Counted from the stretch's first letter, positions 1-7,720 are shown. The stretch: DNA of 34,658 nt from an uncultured Clostridia bacterium (GCA_946412355.1 CAMKGX010000016.1:1-34658), one strand, 5' to 3'. Numbers and translations: made by a program. Notes: generated from the letters alone by a model not told the origin.

Positions 1-379
1 AGCGCAATATAACTCGGCGTAAGCCGAATATAACTGCGAAGCAATATCACTCGCCGCAGGCGAGTATAACTGCGGCGCAGTTATATTGTCCCTTCGGGAC
101 AGTTATATTTTGCGGCTGTGCCGCAAAGTTATATTATATTCGCCTCAAAACTGCGCGAAGCGCAATATAACTCGGCGTAAGCCGAATATAACTGCGAAGC
201 AATATCACTCGCCGCAGGCGAGTATAACTGCGGCGCAGTTATATTGTCCCTTCGGGACAGTTATATTTTGCGGCTGTGCCGCAAAGTTATATTATATTCG
301 CCTCAAAACTGCGCGAAGCGCAATATAACTCGGCGTAAGCCGAATATAACTGCGAAGCAATATCACTCGCCGCAGGCGA
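1..379. repeat. Tandem array of short hairpin modules, 158-bp unit
   Basis: A 158-bp unit is present as two identical full copies (1-158 and 159-316) and a partial third (317-379). Each unit is a string of different small palindromes (for example TCGGCGTAAGCCGA, TCGCCGCAGGCGA, TCCCTTCGGGAC, TTGCGGCTGTGCCGCAA) separated by a near-constant TATAAC/GTTATA spacer. The open reading frames through it are identical translations of the repeat and are not genes. A related array lies at 33792-33949 in the same orientation. The array may extend upstream of base 1. Its function is unknown. Confidence 0.9.
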
Positions 380-387
380 ATAAAACT

Positions 388-420
388 AAAAAAACAGCAC
401 TTGCAAGAGCAAGTGCTGTT
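388..420 (-). terminator. Rho-independent terminator of tRNA-Cys
   Basis: A perfect 12-bp stem (393-404 with 409-420, loop AAGA on the + strand) is followed on the minus strand by a T-rich tract (complement of the A-run at 388-392). It lies directly after the tRNA 3' CCA end. A T-run at 421-425 means it could also work on the + strand. Confidence 0.85.
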
Positions 421-424
421 TTTT

Positions 425-499
425 TGGAGGTGACACCCAGATTTGAACTGGGGAATGAGGGTTTTGCAGACCCTTGCCTTACCACTTGGCTATGTCACC
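425..499 (-). tRNA. tRNA-Cys (anticodon GCA)
   Basis: Read on the minus strand the sequence folds as a cloverleaf. The acceptor GGTGACA pairs with TGTCACC, followed by discriminator T and an encoded CCA (425-427). The anticodon loop reads CT-GCA-AA, giving cysteine, and the T-loop contains GTTCAAATC. The 75 bases including CCA fit the tRNA-Cys size. It has its own promoter and terminator and so is a single-gene transcription unit. U as discriminator base is the known identity element for cysteinyl-tRNA synthetase. Confidence 0.95.
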
Positions 500-531
500 A
501 TTGTTGCCGCCTTGTGCAACGGACAGGAGGT

Positions 532-561
532 ATTATAATACACCCCGCCGCCTATTGTCAA
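532..561 (-). promoter_or_regulatory. Sigma-A promoter of tRNA-Cys
   Basis: On the minus strand, -35 TTGACA (556-561) and -10 TATAAT (532-537) are both perfect consensus with an 18-base spacer. The expected start point is about 25 bases before the tRNA. Confidence 0.85.
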
Positions 562-581
562 GGGGCAAAGCAAATTTTCCC

Positions 582-1838
582 TCACTCTTTGGTGTGGACG
601 TTGATATACTCCGCCCGCAGCTTGGAGTAGAGGATGGTCTGGCTGGCGTACAGTCCGCAGTAGCCGGACACCACGTAGCTGATAGCGCAGGCCATGGCGA
701 AATACAGCATCCCCCGGGCGCCGAACAGCTCCATGGCCAGCAGCATGGAGGCCAGCGGGCAGTTCACCGCCCCGCAGAACACCGCCACCAGTCCGATGGC
801 GGCCCCCACGCCCCCCGGCAGCCCCAGCCAGGGCGCGGCAAGGCAGCCGAAGGTGGCCCCCACGAAGAAGGAGGGCACCACCTCGCCGCCCTTGAAGCCG
901 CAGCCAATGGTGATGGCGGTAAACAGCAGCTTCAAAAGCCACGCCCCGTGGCGGGCTTCCCCCGCCATGGCCCGTTCAATGACCTCCATACCGGCGCCGT
1001 TGTAGTCGGTGCCCAGCAGCAGCGTCAGGCCGATAAGCACCATGCCGCCTACCGCCGCCCGGAGATAGGTATTTTTAATATAGTGTGCCGCCAGATGCTC
1101 CACGCCGTGGAGCCCACGGCAGAACAGGATACTGACGCCGCCGCACAGCAGTGCCAGCACCACCACCCGCACCATGGTCATCACGTCCGCCTCCGGCATC
1201 ACCACGGCAAACCGGGTGGGGGCCACGCCCATAGACGTGCTGACCAGATACCCCACCAGCGACGCCGTGAGGCAGGGGATCAGCCCGGCGTAGTACAGCG
1301 CCCCCACGGAGATGACCTCCAGGGCGAACACGGTGGCCGTCAGCGGCGTGCCGAACAGGGCGGAGAATACCCCCGCCATGCCGCACAGGGTTGCCAGCGG
1401 CAGATCCTTCTCCCCCAGGCGCAGCAGCCGTCCCGCCCGGTAGCCAATGCCGCCGCCGATTTGCAGCGCCGCGCCCTCCCGGCCTGCGGAACCGCCGCAC
1501 AGGTGGGTCAGCACCGTGCTGATAAAGATCACCGGCACCAGAGCCACCGGCACGTTTTTGCCGAAATGGACCGACTCGATAACGGCGTTGGTGCCCATCC
1601 CCTCCACCCGGCAGGCACGGTACAGCGCCGTGATGACCACACCGCAAAGGGGCAAAAGATACAAAATCCAGGGGTTTTCCAGCCGCAGCGCCGTGGCGTA
1701 GTGGACGCCGATGTGAAACAGCGAGCCCACCACGCCGCCTACCGCGCCCACCAGTCCGCCTACCGCGAACCACTTTACCAGCGCCCCGGCGTACTCGCCC
1801 ATATGCTGCCACCGTGTCTCCCTCTGCCCCACAGCCAC
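582..1838 (-). CDS. CLC-family anion transporter, probable CLC-F fluoride/proton antiporter
   Basis: This 418-residue polytopic membrane protein has the CLC fold motifs. The loop that is GSGIP in chloride CLCs here reads GMGTN with Met81. The gating-glutamate loop is GGSAGREGAAL with Glu121. The GxFxP motif is replaced by GGEVVP (317-322) with Glu319. Methionine in place of the anion-coordinating serine and glutamate in the third motif are the described marks of the fluoride-exporting CLC-F branch, which swaps F- for H+ to relieve fluoride toxicity. No C-terminal CBS domains are present, as in that branch. The start is GTG behind an AGGGGG ribosome binding site; an in-frame ATG at 1802 is the alternative. 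It is a single-gene unit with its own promoter. No fluoride (crcB) riboswitch was recognised upstream. CLC membership is very secure; the fluoride substrate is inferred from the motif residues. Confidence 0.85.
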   Translation of the reverse strand: MAVGQRETRWQHMGEYAGALVKWFAVGGLVGAVGGVVGSLFHIGVHYATALRLENPWILYLLPLCGVVITALYRACRVEGMGTNAVIESVHFGKNVPVALVPVIFISTVLTHLCGGSAGREGAALQIGGGIGYRAGRLLRLGEKDLPLATLCGMAGVFSALFGTPLTATVFALEVISVGALYYAGLIPCLTASLVGYLVSTSMGVAPTRFAVVMPEADVMTMVRVVVLALLCGGVSILFCRGLHGVEHLAAHYIKNTYLRAAVGGMVLIGLTLLLGTDYNGAGMEVIERAMAGEARHGAWLLKLLFTAITIGCGFKGGEVVPSFFVGATFGCLAAPWLGLPGGVGAAIGLVAVFCGAVNCPLASMLLAMELFGARGMLYFAMACAISYVVSGYCGLYASQTILYSKLRAEYINVHTKE

Positions 1839-1862
1839 TCGCCCCCTTTTTAACTGCTTTCA

Positions 1863-1892
1863 GTTATACCATGCCCCCGCGACCCCTGTCAA
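1863..1892 (-). promoter_or_regulatory. Promoter of the CLC transporter gene
   Basis: On the minus strand, -35 TTGACA (1887-1892) and -10 TATAAC (1863-1868) are separated by 18 bases. The predicted start leaves a leader of only about 20 bases, which leaves no room for a riboswitch. Confidence 0.7.
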
Positions 1893-1948
1893 CGATGCCG
1901 CCGTCATTAAAATTTTTTAGGTTTCCACAAATTTTGTTTGCCACGCTC

Positions 1949-1977
1949 TTGATTATCCTGCCGGAAAGGCTTATACT
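1949..1977 (+). promoter_or_regulatory. Promoter of the serC-serA operon
   Basis: -35 TTGATT (1949-1954), a 17-base spacer and -10 TATACT (1972-1977), followed by a leader of about 50 bases to the serC start. No T-box or riboswitch was seen in that leader. Confidence 0.7.
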
Positions 1978-2031
1978 GTACTTAACCATATCAGAGGAAA
2001 CCCACCCACTACGATGCAGGAGGACAGATAC

Positions 2032-3120
2032 ATGAAGTACGATCGCACTTTTAACTTCTCCGCCGGCCCCGCCATGATGCCGGAGAGCGTGCTGGAGGAG
2101 ATCCGTGACGAGATGATGAACTACCGCGGCAGCGGCATGTGCGTCATGGAGATGAGCCATCGCTCCAAGGTGTTCCAGCAGATCATCGACGAGGCCGAGG
2201 CCGACCTCCGTGCGCTGATGCACATTCCCGACAACTACAAGGTGCTGTTCATCCAGGGCGGCGGCACGCTGCAATTCGCCATGGTGCCCATGAATCTGAT
2301 GAAGCACGGCAAGGCCTGCTATATCGAGACCGGCACCTGGTCCAAGAAGGCCATCGCCGAGGCCAAAAAGTACGGCGAGGTGCAGATTGTGGCCTCCTCC
2401 GCCGACAAGAATTTCTCCTATATCCCCGACTGCTCCGACCTGCCCATTCCCGACGACTGCGACTACGTCTACATCTGCGAGAATGAGACCATCAACGGCA
2501 CCACCTGGCACAAGCTGCCCAACACAAAGGGCCACGTCCTGGTGTCCGACCAGAGCTCCATGTTTCTCTCCCGCCCCTGCAACGTGGCGGACTACGGCCT
2601 CATCTGGGCCGGCGTGCAGAAGAACGTGGGTCCCGCCGGTATGTCCGTGGTCATCATCCGGGAGGACCTGATTCGTGACGACCTGGATCCCAAAACCCCC
2701 ATTTATATGATGTACAAGACCCACGCCGACAACGGCTCCATGTACAACACCCCCAACTGCTGGGCCATCTACTGCTGCGGCAAGGTGTTCAAGTACCTGC
2801 GCAACCTGGGCGGCCTGGAGGAGATGGAGCGCCGCAATAAGGCCAAGGCCCAGGTCATCTACGACTTCCTGGACAAGTCCAAGCTGTTCCGGGGCGCCGT
2901 GGTGCCCCAGGACCGCAGCCTCATGAACATCCCCTTCGTCACCGGCGACAAGGACATGGACGCCGCCGTGGTGGCCGCCTCCAAGGAGGCCGGCTTCGAC
3001 AATCTCAAGGGCCACAAGAGCGTAGGCGGTCTCCGGGCCAGCGTGTACAACGCCATGCCCATCGAGGGCGCCCAGGCCCTGGTGGCATTCCTGGAAAAGT
3101 TCGAGCAGGAGCACAAATAA
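2032..3120 (+). CDS. serC: Phosphoserine aminotransferase
   Basis: This 362-residue PLP-dependent class V aminotransferase converts 3-phosphohydroxypyruvate and glutamate to phosphoserine and 2-oxoglutarate, the second step of serine synthesis. The N-terminus (MKYDRTFNFSAGPAMMPESV) is typical of SerC. The GGGTLQFAMVPMNL segment matches the cofactor phosphate region and SDQSSMFLSRP the PLP Asp region. The Schiff-base lysine is in AGVQKNVGPAG, and GGLRASVYNAM near the C-terminus is the conserved substrate-binding end. The ATG at 2032 is preferred over an in-frame ATG at 2014 because GCAGGAGGAC lies just before it; the earlier ATG overlaps that site. serA follows after 27 bases, so the two are cotranscribed. 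Confidence 0.97.
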   Translation: MKYDRTFNFSAGPAMMPESVLEEIRDEMMNYRGSGMCVMEMSHRSKVFQQIIDEAEADLRALMHIPDNYKVLFIQGGGTLQFAMVPMNLMKHGKACYIETGTWSKKAIAEAKKYGEVQIVASSADKNFSYIPDCSDLPIPDDCDYVYICENETINGTTWHKLPNTKGHVLVSDQSSMFLSRPCNVADYGLIWAGVQKNVGPAGMSVVIIREDLIRDDLDPKTPIYMMYKTHADNGSMYNTPNCWAIYCCGKVFKYLRNLGGLEEMERRNKAKAQVIYDFLDKSKLFRGAVVPQDRSLMNIPFVTGDKDMDAAVVAASKEAGFDNLKGHKSVGGLRASVYNAMPIEGAQALVAFLEKFEQEHK

Positions 3121-3147
3121 TCGTATTTGAGGAAAGGGGTTATCACT

Positions 3148-4053
3148 ATGCGTATTCTGGTTACCGACGGCATGGATAAGACTGCCCTGGCACAGCTCCG
3201 GGAGCTGGGCCACGAGGTGGTGGAGCAGTTCTATGAGCCCGACCAGCTGGGCGCGGCCCTGCGGGACTTCGACGTGGTGGTGGTGCGCAGCAAGACCAAG
3301 GTCCGCGCCAACCACATCGACGAGGCCAAGGGCGGACGGCTTAAAATGATCATCCGCGGCGGCGTGGGTGTGGACAACATCGACGTAAAGTACGCCGAGA
3401 GCTGCGGCATCGCCGTGAAGAACACCCCCCGTGCCTCCTCCCAGTCGGTGGCGGAGCTGGCCATGGGCCACATGTTCGCCTGCGCCCGGTATCTGTCCAT
3501 TGCGGGCCACACCATGCGGGAGGACAAGTGGGAGAAGAAAGCCTACGGCAAGGGCATTGAGCTCCAGGGCAAGACCCTGGGCATCGTGGGCTTCGGCCGC
3601 ATCGGCCAGCACCTGGGCGTCATGGCCAAGGCCATCGGCATGAAGGTCATCGCCTTCGATATCTTCCACATTCCCGGCATCGAGAAACAGTTGGGCATCC
3701 CCTACGTGGAGATGGACGAGCTGCTGTCCCAGGCCGACTTCGTGTCCGTCCACGCCCCGGCGGTGGACGGCGGCGCCCTCATCAGCGCCGAGAACATCGC
3801 CAAGATGAAGGACGGCGTGTGCATCATCAATACCTCCCGGGGCACCAACGTGGACGAGGCCGCCCTGCTGGCGGCGTTGGAGAGCGGCAAGGTCCGCGCC
3901 GCCGGCCTGGACGTGTACGCCGACGAGCCCGCCACCAATAAGGCCCTCTACTCCCACCCCATGGTGTCCTGCACGCCGCATATCGGCGCCGCCACCGTCG
4001 AGGCCCAAAAGCGCATCGGTGCGGAGATCGTGGACATCGTCAAGGCCATGTAA
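3148..4053 (+). CDS. serA: D-3-phosphoglycerate dehydrogenase, short form
   Basis: This 301-residue D-2-hydroxyacid dehydrogenase is expected to oxidise 3-phosphoglycerate to 3-phosphohydroxypyruvate with NAD, the first step of serine synthesis. The substrate-site motif RGGVGVDNID is near residue 70. The Rossmann motif VGFGRIGQ is near 147-154 and the catalytic His is in TPHIGAAT near 276. It ends directly after the catalytic core and lacks the C-terminal ACT (and ASB) regulatory domains of long SerA proteins, so serine feedback through ACT is not expected. The start at 3148 has AAAGGGG nine bases upstream; an in-frame ATG at 3127 lacks a good site. Its position behind serC supports this substrate over other 2-hydroxyacids. 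Confidence 0.94.
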   Translation: MRILVTDGMDKTALAQLRELGHEVVEQFYEPDQLGAALRDFDVVVVRSKTKVRANHIDEAKGGRLKMIIRGGVGVDNIDVKYAESCGIAVKNTPRASSQSVAELAMGHMFACARYLSIAGHTMREDKWEKKAYGKGIELQGKTLGIVGFGRIGQHLGVMAKAIGMKVIAFDIFHIPGIEKQLGIPYVEMDELLSQADFVSVHAPAVDGGALISAENIAKMKDGVCIINTSRGTNVDEAALLAALESGKVRAAGLDVYADEPATNKALYSHPMVSCTPHIGAATVEAQKRIGAEIVDIVKAM

Positions 4054-4073
4054 CCTCTGCAATCATATAATAA

Positions 4074-4106
4074 AAAGAATCCACCCCCTCGGGGGTGGAT
4101 TCTTTT
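4074..4106. terminator. Bidirectional terminator between serA and the PBP gene
   Basis: A perfect 13-bp stem (4076-4088 with 4091-4103) has an A-run on one side and a T-run on the other. It lies between the converging ends of serA and the penicillin-binding protein gene and can serve both. Confidence 0.85.
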
Positions 4107-4130
4107 GCGTGCGTTATCTTCCCGGCTCTG

Positions 4131-6788
4131 TCATTCTCCGCCTTGTCCGCCGGTCTGTCCGCCGGTTTCCTCGTCGGGCTGCGTCTCCCCGCCCTCCGGC
4201 GGAACCACATCCCCGCCGATGAAGTTGCCAAACTCATCCCACCAGGTGGAGGGGTCGTTGGGGTCAGGCTCCACAAACATAGGCTTGGTGTGCATCACAT
4301 AGTCGTCGTCCTCCGCCACGATCTCCGGGAAATCGGCAAACTGCTCGTCGTCCCGGACATAGTTCAGAATGGCGGAGCCGTCGTGGTAGGTGCAGTATTC
4401 CAAGGGCTGGTTGTCGCTGGCGCAGATTTCCGTCACCACCCGGCTGCCTCTGGGGTCAGCCTCGCAGGCTGTGGTGGCCAGCATGCCGCTGTCGGCGCAC
4501 ACGGTGACGGTGGTCAGGCCGGAGGAGGTGAAGAAGTCCTTATCCGGCAGCTCCGCGTGGATCTGGGACATCACCTTCTGCCACAGCACAGCCGCAGGGT
4601 TGACGCCGCCGGAGCTCACCACGGAGTTGGACTTGTAGCCCACCCACACGGCGGCGCTGTAATAGGGGGAGTAGCCCACAAAATAGCGGTCCTTCAGGTT
4701 GTTGGTGGTACCGGTCTTACCGGCGATGTGCATGCCGCTGAACCGGGCGCTGTAGCCGGTGCCGCCGGAGATGACCTGCTGCAGAATGCTGTTCATAATG
4801 GCGGCGGTGGTGGGCTTCATGGCCACGTTGGAGCGGGCCTCATTCTCCAGCACCACCCGGCCGTTGGCGTCCTCCACCCGCACGAAGGTGCGGGGCGCGG
4901 TATAGATGCCCTCGTTGACGAAGGCGCCGTAGGCCGCCGCCATCTCCTCGGTGGTGACGCCGTACTGGAAGCCGCCCAGGGCCATATTGCCCACCTGCTG
5001 GCTGTCCTCCGCCGTCAGGGTGGTGAAGCCCAGCTTGTTGGTCATAAAGTCGTAGGCGTTCCACACGCCGTATTTCAGGCACACACGCACCGCGCAGGTG
5101 TTCAGGGAGCTGACCAGCGCCGTGCGGATGGGGGTCAGGCCCCGGAAGCGGCCGTTGTCGTTCTTGGGATAGGGCTCCTCGTCGTTCAGCAGCAGCACGG
5201 GGTAGTCGTCCACGGTGCTGGCGGTGGTGATCACGCCGCTGTCCAGCGCCGGGGCGTAGGTGCTGATGGGCTTCACAGCGGAGCCGCAGGGCCGCTCACT
5301 GGTGGCCCAGTTCCAGCCGCGGTCGGCAGTCTTGGGGCCGATGCCGCCCACCAGCGCCACCACGTAGCCGGTGTAGGGGTCCACCACCGTGATGGCGCCC
5401 TGGAGCTGCTCGCCGTCAGAGCGGGTGTAGGGCGCGTTGGACACGTCCTCAAACACGCTCTCGGCGATCTTCTGGTACTCCATCACCTGGGTGGTGTAAA
5501 TCTTATAGCCGTTGCCGTACACCATGTTGATGGCCTGCTCATAGGCGGAGGTCACGTGCTCAATGCCGTCCTTGTCGGTGTAGCGGTTTTCCGTCAGGCC
5601 CAGCTCACGGACCAGCGCCCGGGCCACGTCGCTGATGAGGGCGTCGGTGAAGTAGGAGTTCCACGCGGTGGACACCGGCTTCTCCTTCTCGCCCTCCTCC
5701 TTGATCTCCTCCAGATGCTCGTTGACGTAGTTGCCCAGGTTGGTGTAGCCGTTGGTGAACACGATCTCCTCGTTCCTGGCCTTGTCGTACTCCGCCTGGG
5801 AGATCTTGCCGTATTCCAGCATCCGTTCCAGCACGTCCAGCTGGCGGCCCCGGTTCTGCCTGCGGCTCCAGTCGCTCTCCAGGGGTCCGTAGCGGGAGGG
5901 GTTGTTGGTAATGGAAATCAGGCTGGCGCACTCCGCCAGATCCAGTTCCCTGACGTACTTGCCGAAATACCGCAGCGACGCCGCCTCCACGCCGTAGCAG
6001 GAGCGGCCCAGGTAAATCTCGTTGAGATACGCCTCTAAAATCTCGTCCTTGTCGTACCGCGTCTCCATCTCCAGCGCCCGGTAAATCTCCGTCACCTTGC
6101 GCTTGACGGTGGTCTCGCTGTCCTGGGTCAGGTTCTTAATGAGCTGCTGGGTGATGGTGGAGCCGCCCTGGAGGCTGTTGCCGGGCCCCAGGGTGAACAC
6201 GATGGCACGGATGGTGCCTTTCCAGTCCACGCCCTTGTGCTCGTAGAACCGGTGGTCCTCAATGGCCACGGCGGCGTCCCGCAGATACTTGGGTATCTCG
6301 TCATAGCTGACCCAGATGCGGTCCTCGCCCTCCATAAACAGGGTCTGGTACATGACCCAGTCGCCGCTGGTCTGGTCCTGGTAGTACAGCTCCGTGGACA
6401 CGCTGTTTTCAAACTCGTCGATGTAGACCTCCACGTTGCCCTTCAGCGACGTGTTGACCCACCGCATGAAAATCCACGTGAAGATGGCCACCGTCAGCAC
6501 GCCCACCAGCGCCAGTGTGCCGATGACACCCAGCACCGTGACGCCTCTCTTTTTCTTCCGGGGCCGGCGCTGGGCCGTCTGCTCCTGGCGCGGGGCGGCC
6601 TGCTCCTGACGCGGAGCCGCCGGAGCGGTGCGTGGCGCGGCAGGGGCCTCCCGCCGGGGCCGGTTGGCGGCCTCAAACTGCTGATGCACCGGCGGGTGCA
6701 GGTCCGTGGCCCGGTGGGAGGAGGGCTGTATTCTGTTGGCGCTCTGCTTCTTCTCGCCGTCTCCGTAGACGCGACGTCCTTCACTCAT
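4131..6788 (-). CDS. ponA: Class A penicillin-binding protein (PBP1A-type glycosyltransferase/transpeptidase)
   Basis: This 885-residue bifunctional peptidoglycan synthase polymerises glycan strands from lipid II and cross-links stem peptides outside the membrane. A basic, Ala/Pro/Gln-rich cytoplasmic tail of about 80 residues precedes one transmembrane helix (about 83-106). The GT51 domain follows, with EDHRFYEHKG (near 177), GGSTITQQLIKNL and the segment ending EAYLNEIYLG. The transpeptidase domain has SAVK (near 503, catalytic Ser), SLN (near 559) and KTGTT (near 690). An acidic Gly/Gln/Glu-rich tail ends the protein. The ATG at 6788 has an AAGGAAGG site. It is transcribed alone. The symbol follows Gram-positive PBP1 usage and is not proven orthology. 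Confidence 0.95.
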   Translation of the reverse strand: MSEGRRVYGDGEKKQSANRIQPSSHRATDLHPPVHQQFEAANRPRREAPAAPRTAPAAPRQEQAAPRQEQTAQRRPRKKKRGVTVLGVIGTLALVGVLTVAIFTWIFMRWVNTSLKGNVEVYIDEFENSVSTELYYQDQTSGDWVMYQTLFMEGEDRIWVSYDEIPKYLRDAAVAIEDHRFYEHKGVDWKGTIRAIVFTLGPGNSLQGGSTITQQLIKNLTQDSETTVKRKVTEIYRALEMETRYDKDEILEAYLNEIYLGRSCYGVEAASLRYFGKYVRELDLAECASLISITNNPSRYGPLESDWSRRQNRGRQLDVLERMLEYGKISQAEYDKARNEEIVFTNGYTNLGNYVNEHLEEIKEEGEKEKPVSTAWNSYFTDALISDVARALVRELGLTENRYTDKDGIEHVTSAYEQAINMVYGNGYKIYTTQVMEYQKIAESVFEDVSNAPYTRSDGEQLQGAITVVDPYTGYVVALVGGIGPKTADRGWNWATSERPCGSAVKPISTYAPALDSGVITTASTVDDYPVLLLNDEEPYPKNDNGRFRGLTPIRTALVSSLNTCAVRVCLKYGVWNAYDFMTNKLGFTTLTAEDSQQVGNMALGGFQYGVTTEEMAAAYGAFVNEGIYTAPRTFVRVEDANGRVVLENEARSNVAMKPTTAAIMNSILQQVISGGTGYSARFSGMHIAGKTGTTNNLKDRYFVGYSPYYSAAVWVGYKSNSVVSSGGVNPAAVLWQKVMSQIHAELPDKDFFTSSGLTTVTVCADSGMLATTACEADPRGSRVVTEICASDNQPLEYCTYHDGSAILNYVRDDEQFADFPEIVAEDDDYVMHTKPMFVEPDPNDPSTWWDEFGNFIGGDVVPPEGGETQPDEETGGQTGGQGGE

Positions 6789-6881
6789 CGACAGGGCACC
6801 TTCCTTTCCTTGGAAATTGCAAAAGCGGCTTTGCCGCGGATATCGCCGTGGTTATGACCATACGTATCCATTATTTGTACT

Positions 6882-6910
6882 ATTGTACCACACCTGTCAA
6901 ATCATGAAAA
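6882..6910 (-). promoter_or_regulatory. Probable promoter of the PBP gene
   Basis: On the minus strand, -35 TTTTCA (6905-6910), a 17-base spacer and -10 TACAAT (6882-6887). The same hexamer pair and spacing recur before the structured RNA at 7427. A TTGACA at 6895-6900 has no convincing -10 at normal spacing. Confidence 0.5.
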
Positions 6911-7014
6911 CACCGGATTTGCAATTTTTTCTTCCATAATCATGGTATAATCCGGCCATTACAGTGATATTTTATCGAAATGTGTCAAAAATAGTGAAAA
7001 AAGTCATCGCGCCC

Positions 7015-7043
7015 TTGCTTTTTCCCCCGTAATGTGGCATACT
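7015..7043 (+). promoter_or_regulatory. Promoter of the DUF1292 gene
   Basis: -35 TTGCTT (7015-7020), a 17-base spacer and -10 CATACT (7038-7043), with a short leader to the AGGAGG site and start at 7075. Confidence 0.6.
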
Positions 7044-7074
7044 CTATCCACGAAACAATAAGGAGGCGCATACA

Positions 7075-7371
7075 ATGAGCGACGAATACGGCCCCAATTT
7101 CATCACCCTCACCGACGAGGACGGCCAGGAGATCACCCTGGAATACGTGGACGCTCTGGAGCATAACGGCCAGACCTACATGGCCTTCTTCCCCACCGTC
7201 ACCGAGGACATGGACGAAGCCGCCGCCGAGGACTACGGCCTGGTGATTCTCAAGAGCGTGATGGAAAACGGCGAGGAGCTGCTCTCCACCCTGGACAGCG
7301 ACGAGGAGCTCAACCAGGTCTACGACCTGTTTATGGAGCAGCTTTTAGACGATGAGGAGGAAGATTCCTGA
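7075..7371 (+). CDS. DUF1292 family protein
   Basis: This small, very acidic 98-residue protein has no signal peptide or membrane segment. The pattern ITLTDEDGQEITLEYVDAL, then YMAFFPT and VILKSVMENGEE, is characteristic of the DUF1292 family (YrzB-like), widespread in Firmicutes and of unknown function. The C-terminus is a Glu/Asp run (LLDDEEEDS). The ATG is preceded by AAGGAGG. In many Firmicutes this family sits near yrrL/yrzL-type genes; here the neighbours are a PBP gene and a structured RNA, so context gives no clear role. Family assignment is confident; no biochemical role is claimed. Confidence 0.88.
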   Translation: MSDEYGPNFITLTDEDGQEITLEYVDALEHNGQTYMAFFPTVTEDMDEAAAEDYGLVILKSVMENGEELLSTLDSDEELNQVYDLFMEQLLDDEEEDS

Positions 7372-7391
7372 CCTTTGGGTCAAATTTCCCC

Positions 7392-7420
7392 TTTTCAAAC
7401 CGCCGATGATTTGGTACAAT
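7392..7420 (+). promoter_or_regulatory. Promoter of the structured RNA
   Basis: -35 TTTTCA (7392-7397), a 17-base spacer and -10 TACAAT (7415-7420). It places a start point near 7427, at the beginning of the first hairpin of the RNA. Confidence 0.55.
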
Positions 7421-7426
7421 AGGGGT

Positions 7427-7636
7427 GAGCCCGGGAGACCAGGCTCACCCCCGCGGTGTATACAGGCCTTTTTTATCCTCACATTTGGTTATACGGGATG
7501 TCGGATCAGTATGTGGTTTGCAGGCCTCCCGGCTGCCTTTCGCGGCTGGAAGTTGGAAGCAGTAAAGCAAGCTGGAGACAACCCACCTGCAGAGATGGTG
7601 CAGGTTATAACTGGGTCTGTATGCATCGCTTTTTTG
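7427..7636 (+). ncRNA. ssrS: Structured non-coding RNA, probable 6S RNA
   Basis: The stretch has its own promoter, no credible coding frame and a strong closed structure. Bases 7453-7468 pair over 16 consecutive positions (with G-U pairs) with 7614-7629, and six T follow (7630-7635), giving a closing stem that doubles as a terminator. Inside are a hairpin CACCTGCA/TGCAGG followed by TTATAACTG, and a central arm around CCCGGCTGCC. A long terminal stem, an open central bubble and a 3' hairpin followed by an unpaired A/T stretch match 6S RNA, which binds the sigma-A RNA polymerase holoenzyme. An extra hairpin (GTGAGCC/GGCTCAC, 7426-7448) precedes the closing stem, which is unusual. That this is a structured RNA is well supported; the 6S identity is by architecture only. 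SRP RNA was considered because of a GGAAGCAG string, but the rest does not fit. Confidence 0.62.
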
Positions 7637-7648
7637 CGCCTTTCCCCC

Positions 7649-7677
7649 TTGCCAAAACGGCGGTTATCTTGTATAAT
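7649..7677 (+). promoter_or_regulatory. Promoter of the parvulin-type foldase gene
   Basis: -35 TTGCCA (7649-7654), a 17-base spacer and a consensus -10 TATAAT (7672-7677). A leader of about 55 bases follows, containing a terminator-like hairpin. Confidence 0.75.
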
Positions 7678-7699
7678 AGCGGGGTATGCCAAAAATAAC

Positions 7700-7720
7700 G
7701 GGCGTTTCCGCCCATTTTTT
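7700..7720 (+). terminator. Terminator-like hairpin in the foldase leader
   Basis: GGGCG (7700-7704), loop TTTC and CGCCC (7709-7713) are followed by ATTTTTT. It lies between the promoter and the ribosome binding site of the foldase gene. It may be an attenuator, a leader stabiliser, or a barrier to readthrough from the RNA gene. Confidence 0.45.

Noticed and set aside
1-379. Possible CRISPR array
   Set aside because: Repeated units are entire 158-bp blocks with no variable spacers, each module is its own palindrome, and there are no cas genes.
86-630. Two frames encoding nearly identical peptides starting MSLRDSYILRLC
   Set aside because: They are translations of the 158-bp hairpin repeat and run on through the tRNA gene; no ribosome binding site and no protein-like composition.
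474-1853. Long + strand frame of 459 residues opposite the CLC gene
   Set aside because: Extremely His/Gln/Pro/Arg-rich shadow of a GC-rich gene on the other strand; the minus strand has the conserved CLC motifs.
1839-1900. Fluoride (crcB-type) riboswitch before the CLC-F gene
   Set aside because: The core motif was not found and the promoter leaves a leader of only about 20 bases.
1864-4062. Minus strand frame of 732 residues over serC-serA
   Set aside because: Gly/His/Val/Leu-rich shadow; both real genes lie on the + strand with clear motifs and ribosome sites.
7427-7636. SRP (4.5S/6S-like Alu-type) RNA identity
   Set aside because: A GGAAGCAG string is reminiscent of SRP helix 8, but the paired symmetric internal loops expected around it were not found, and the long closing stem with central bubble fits 6S better.
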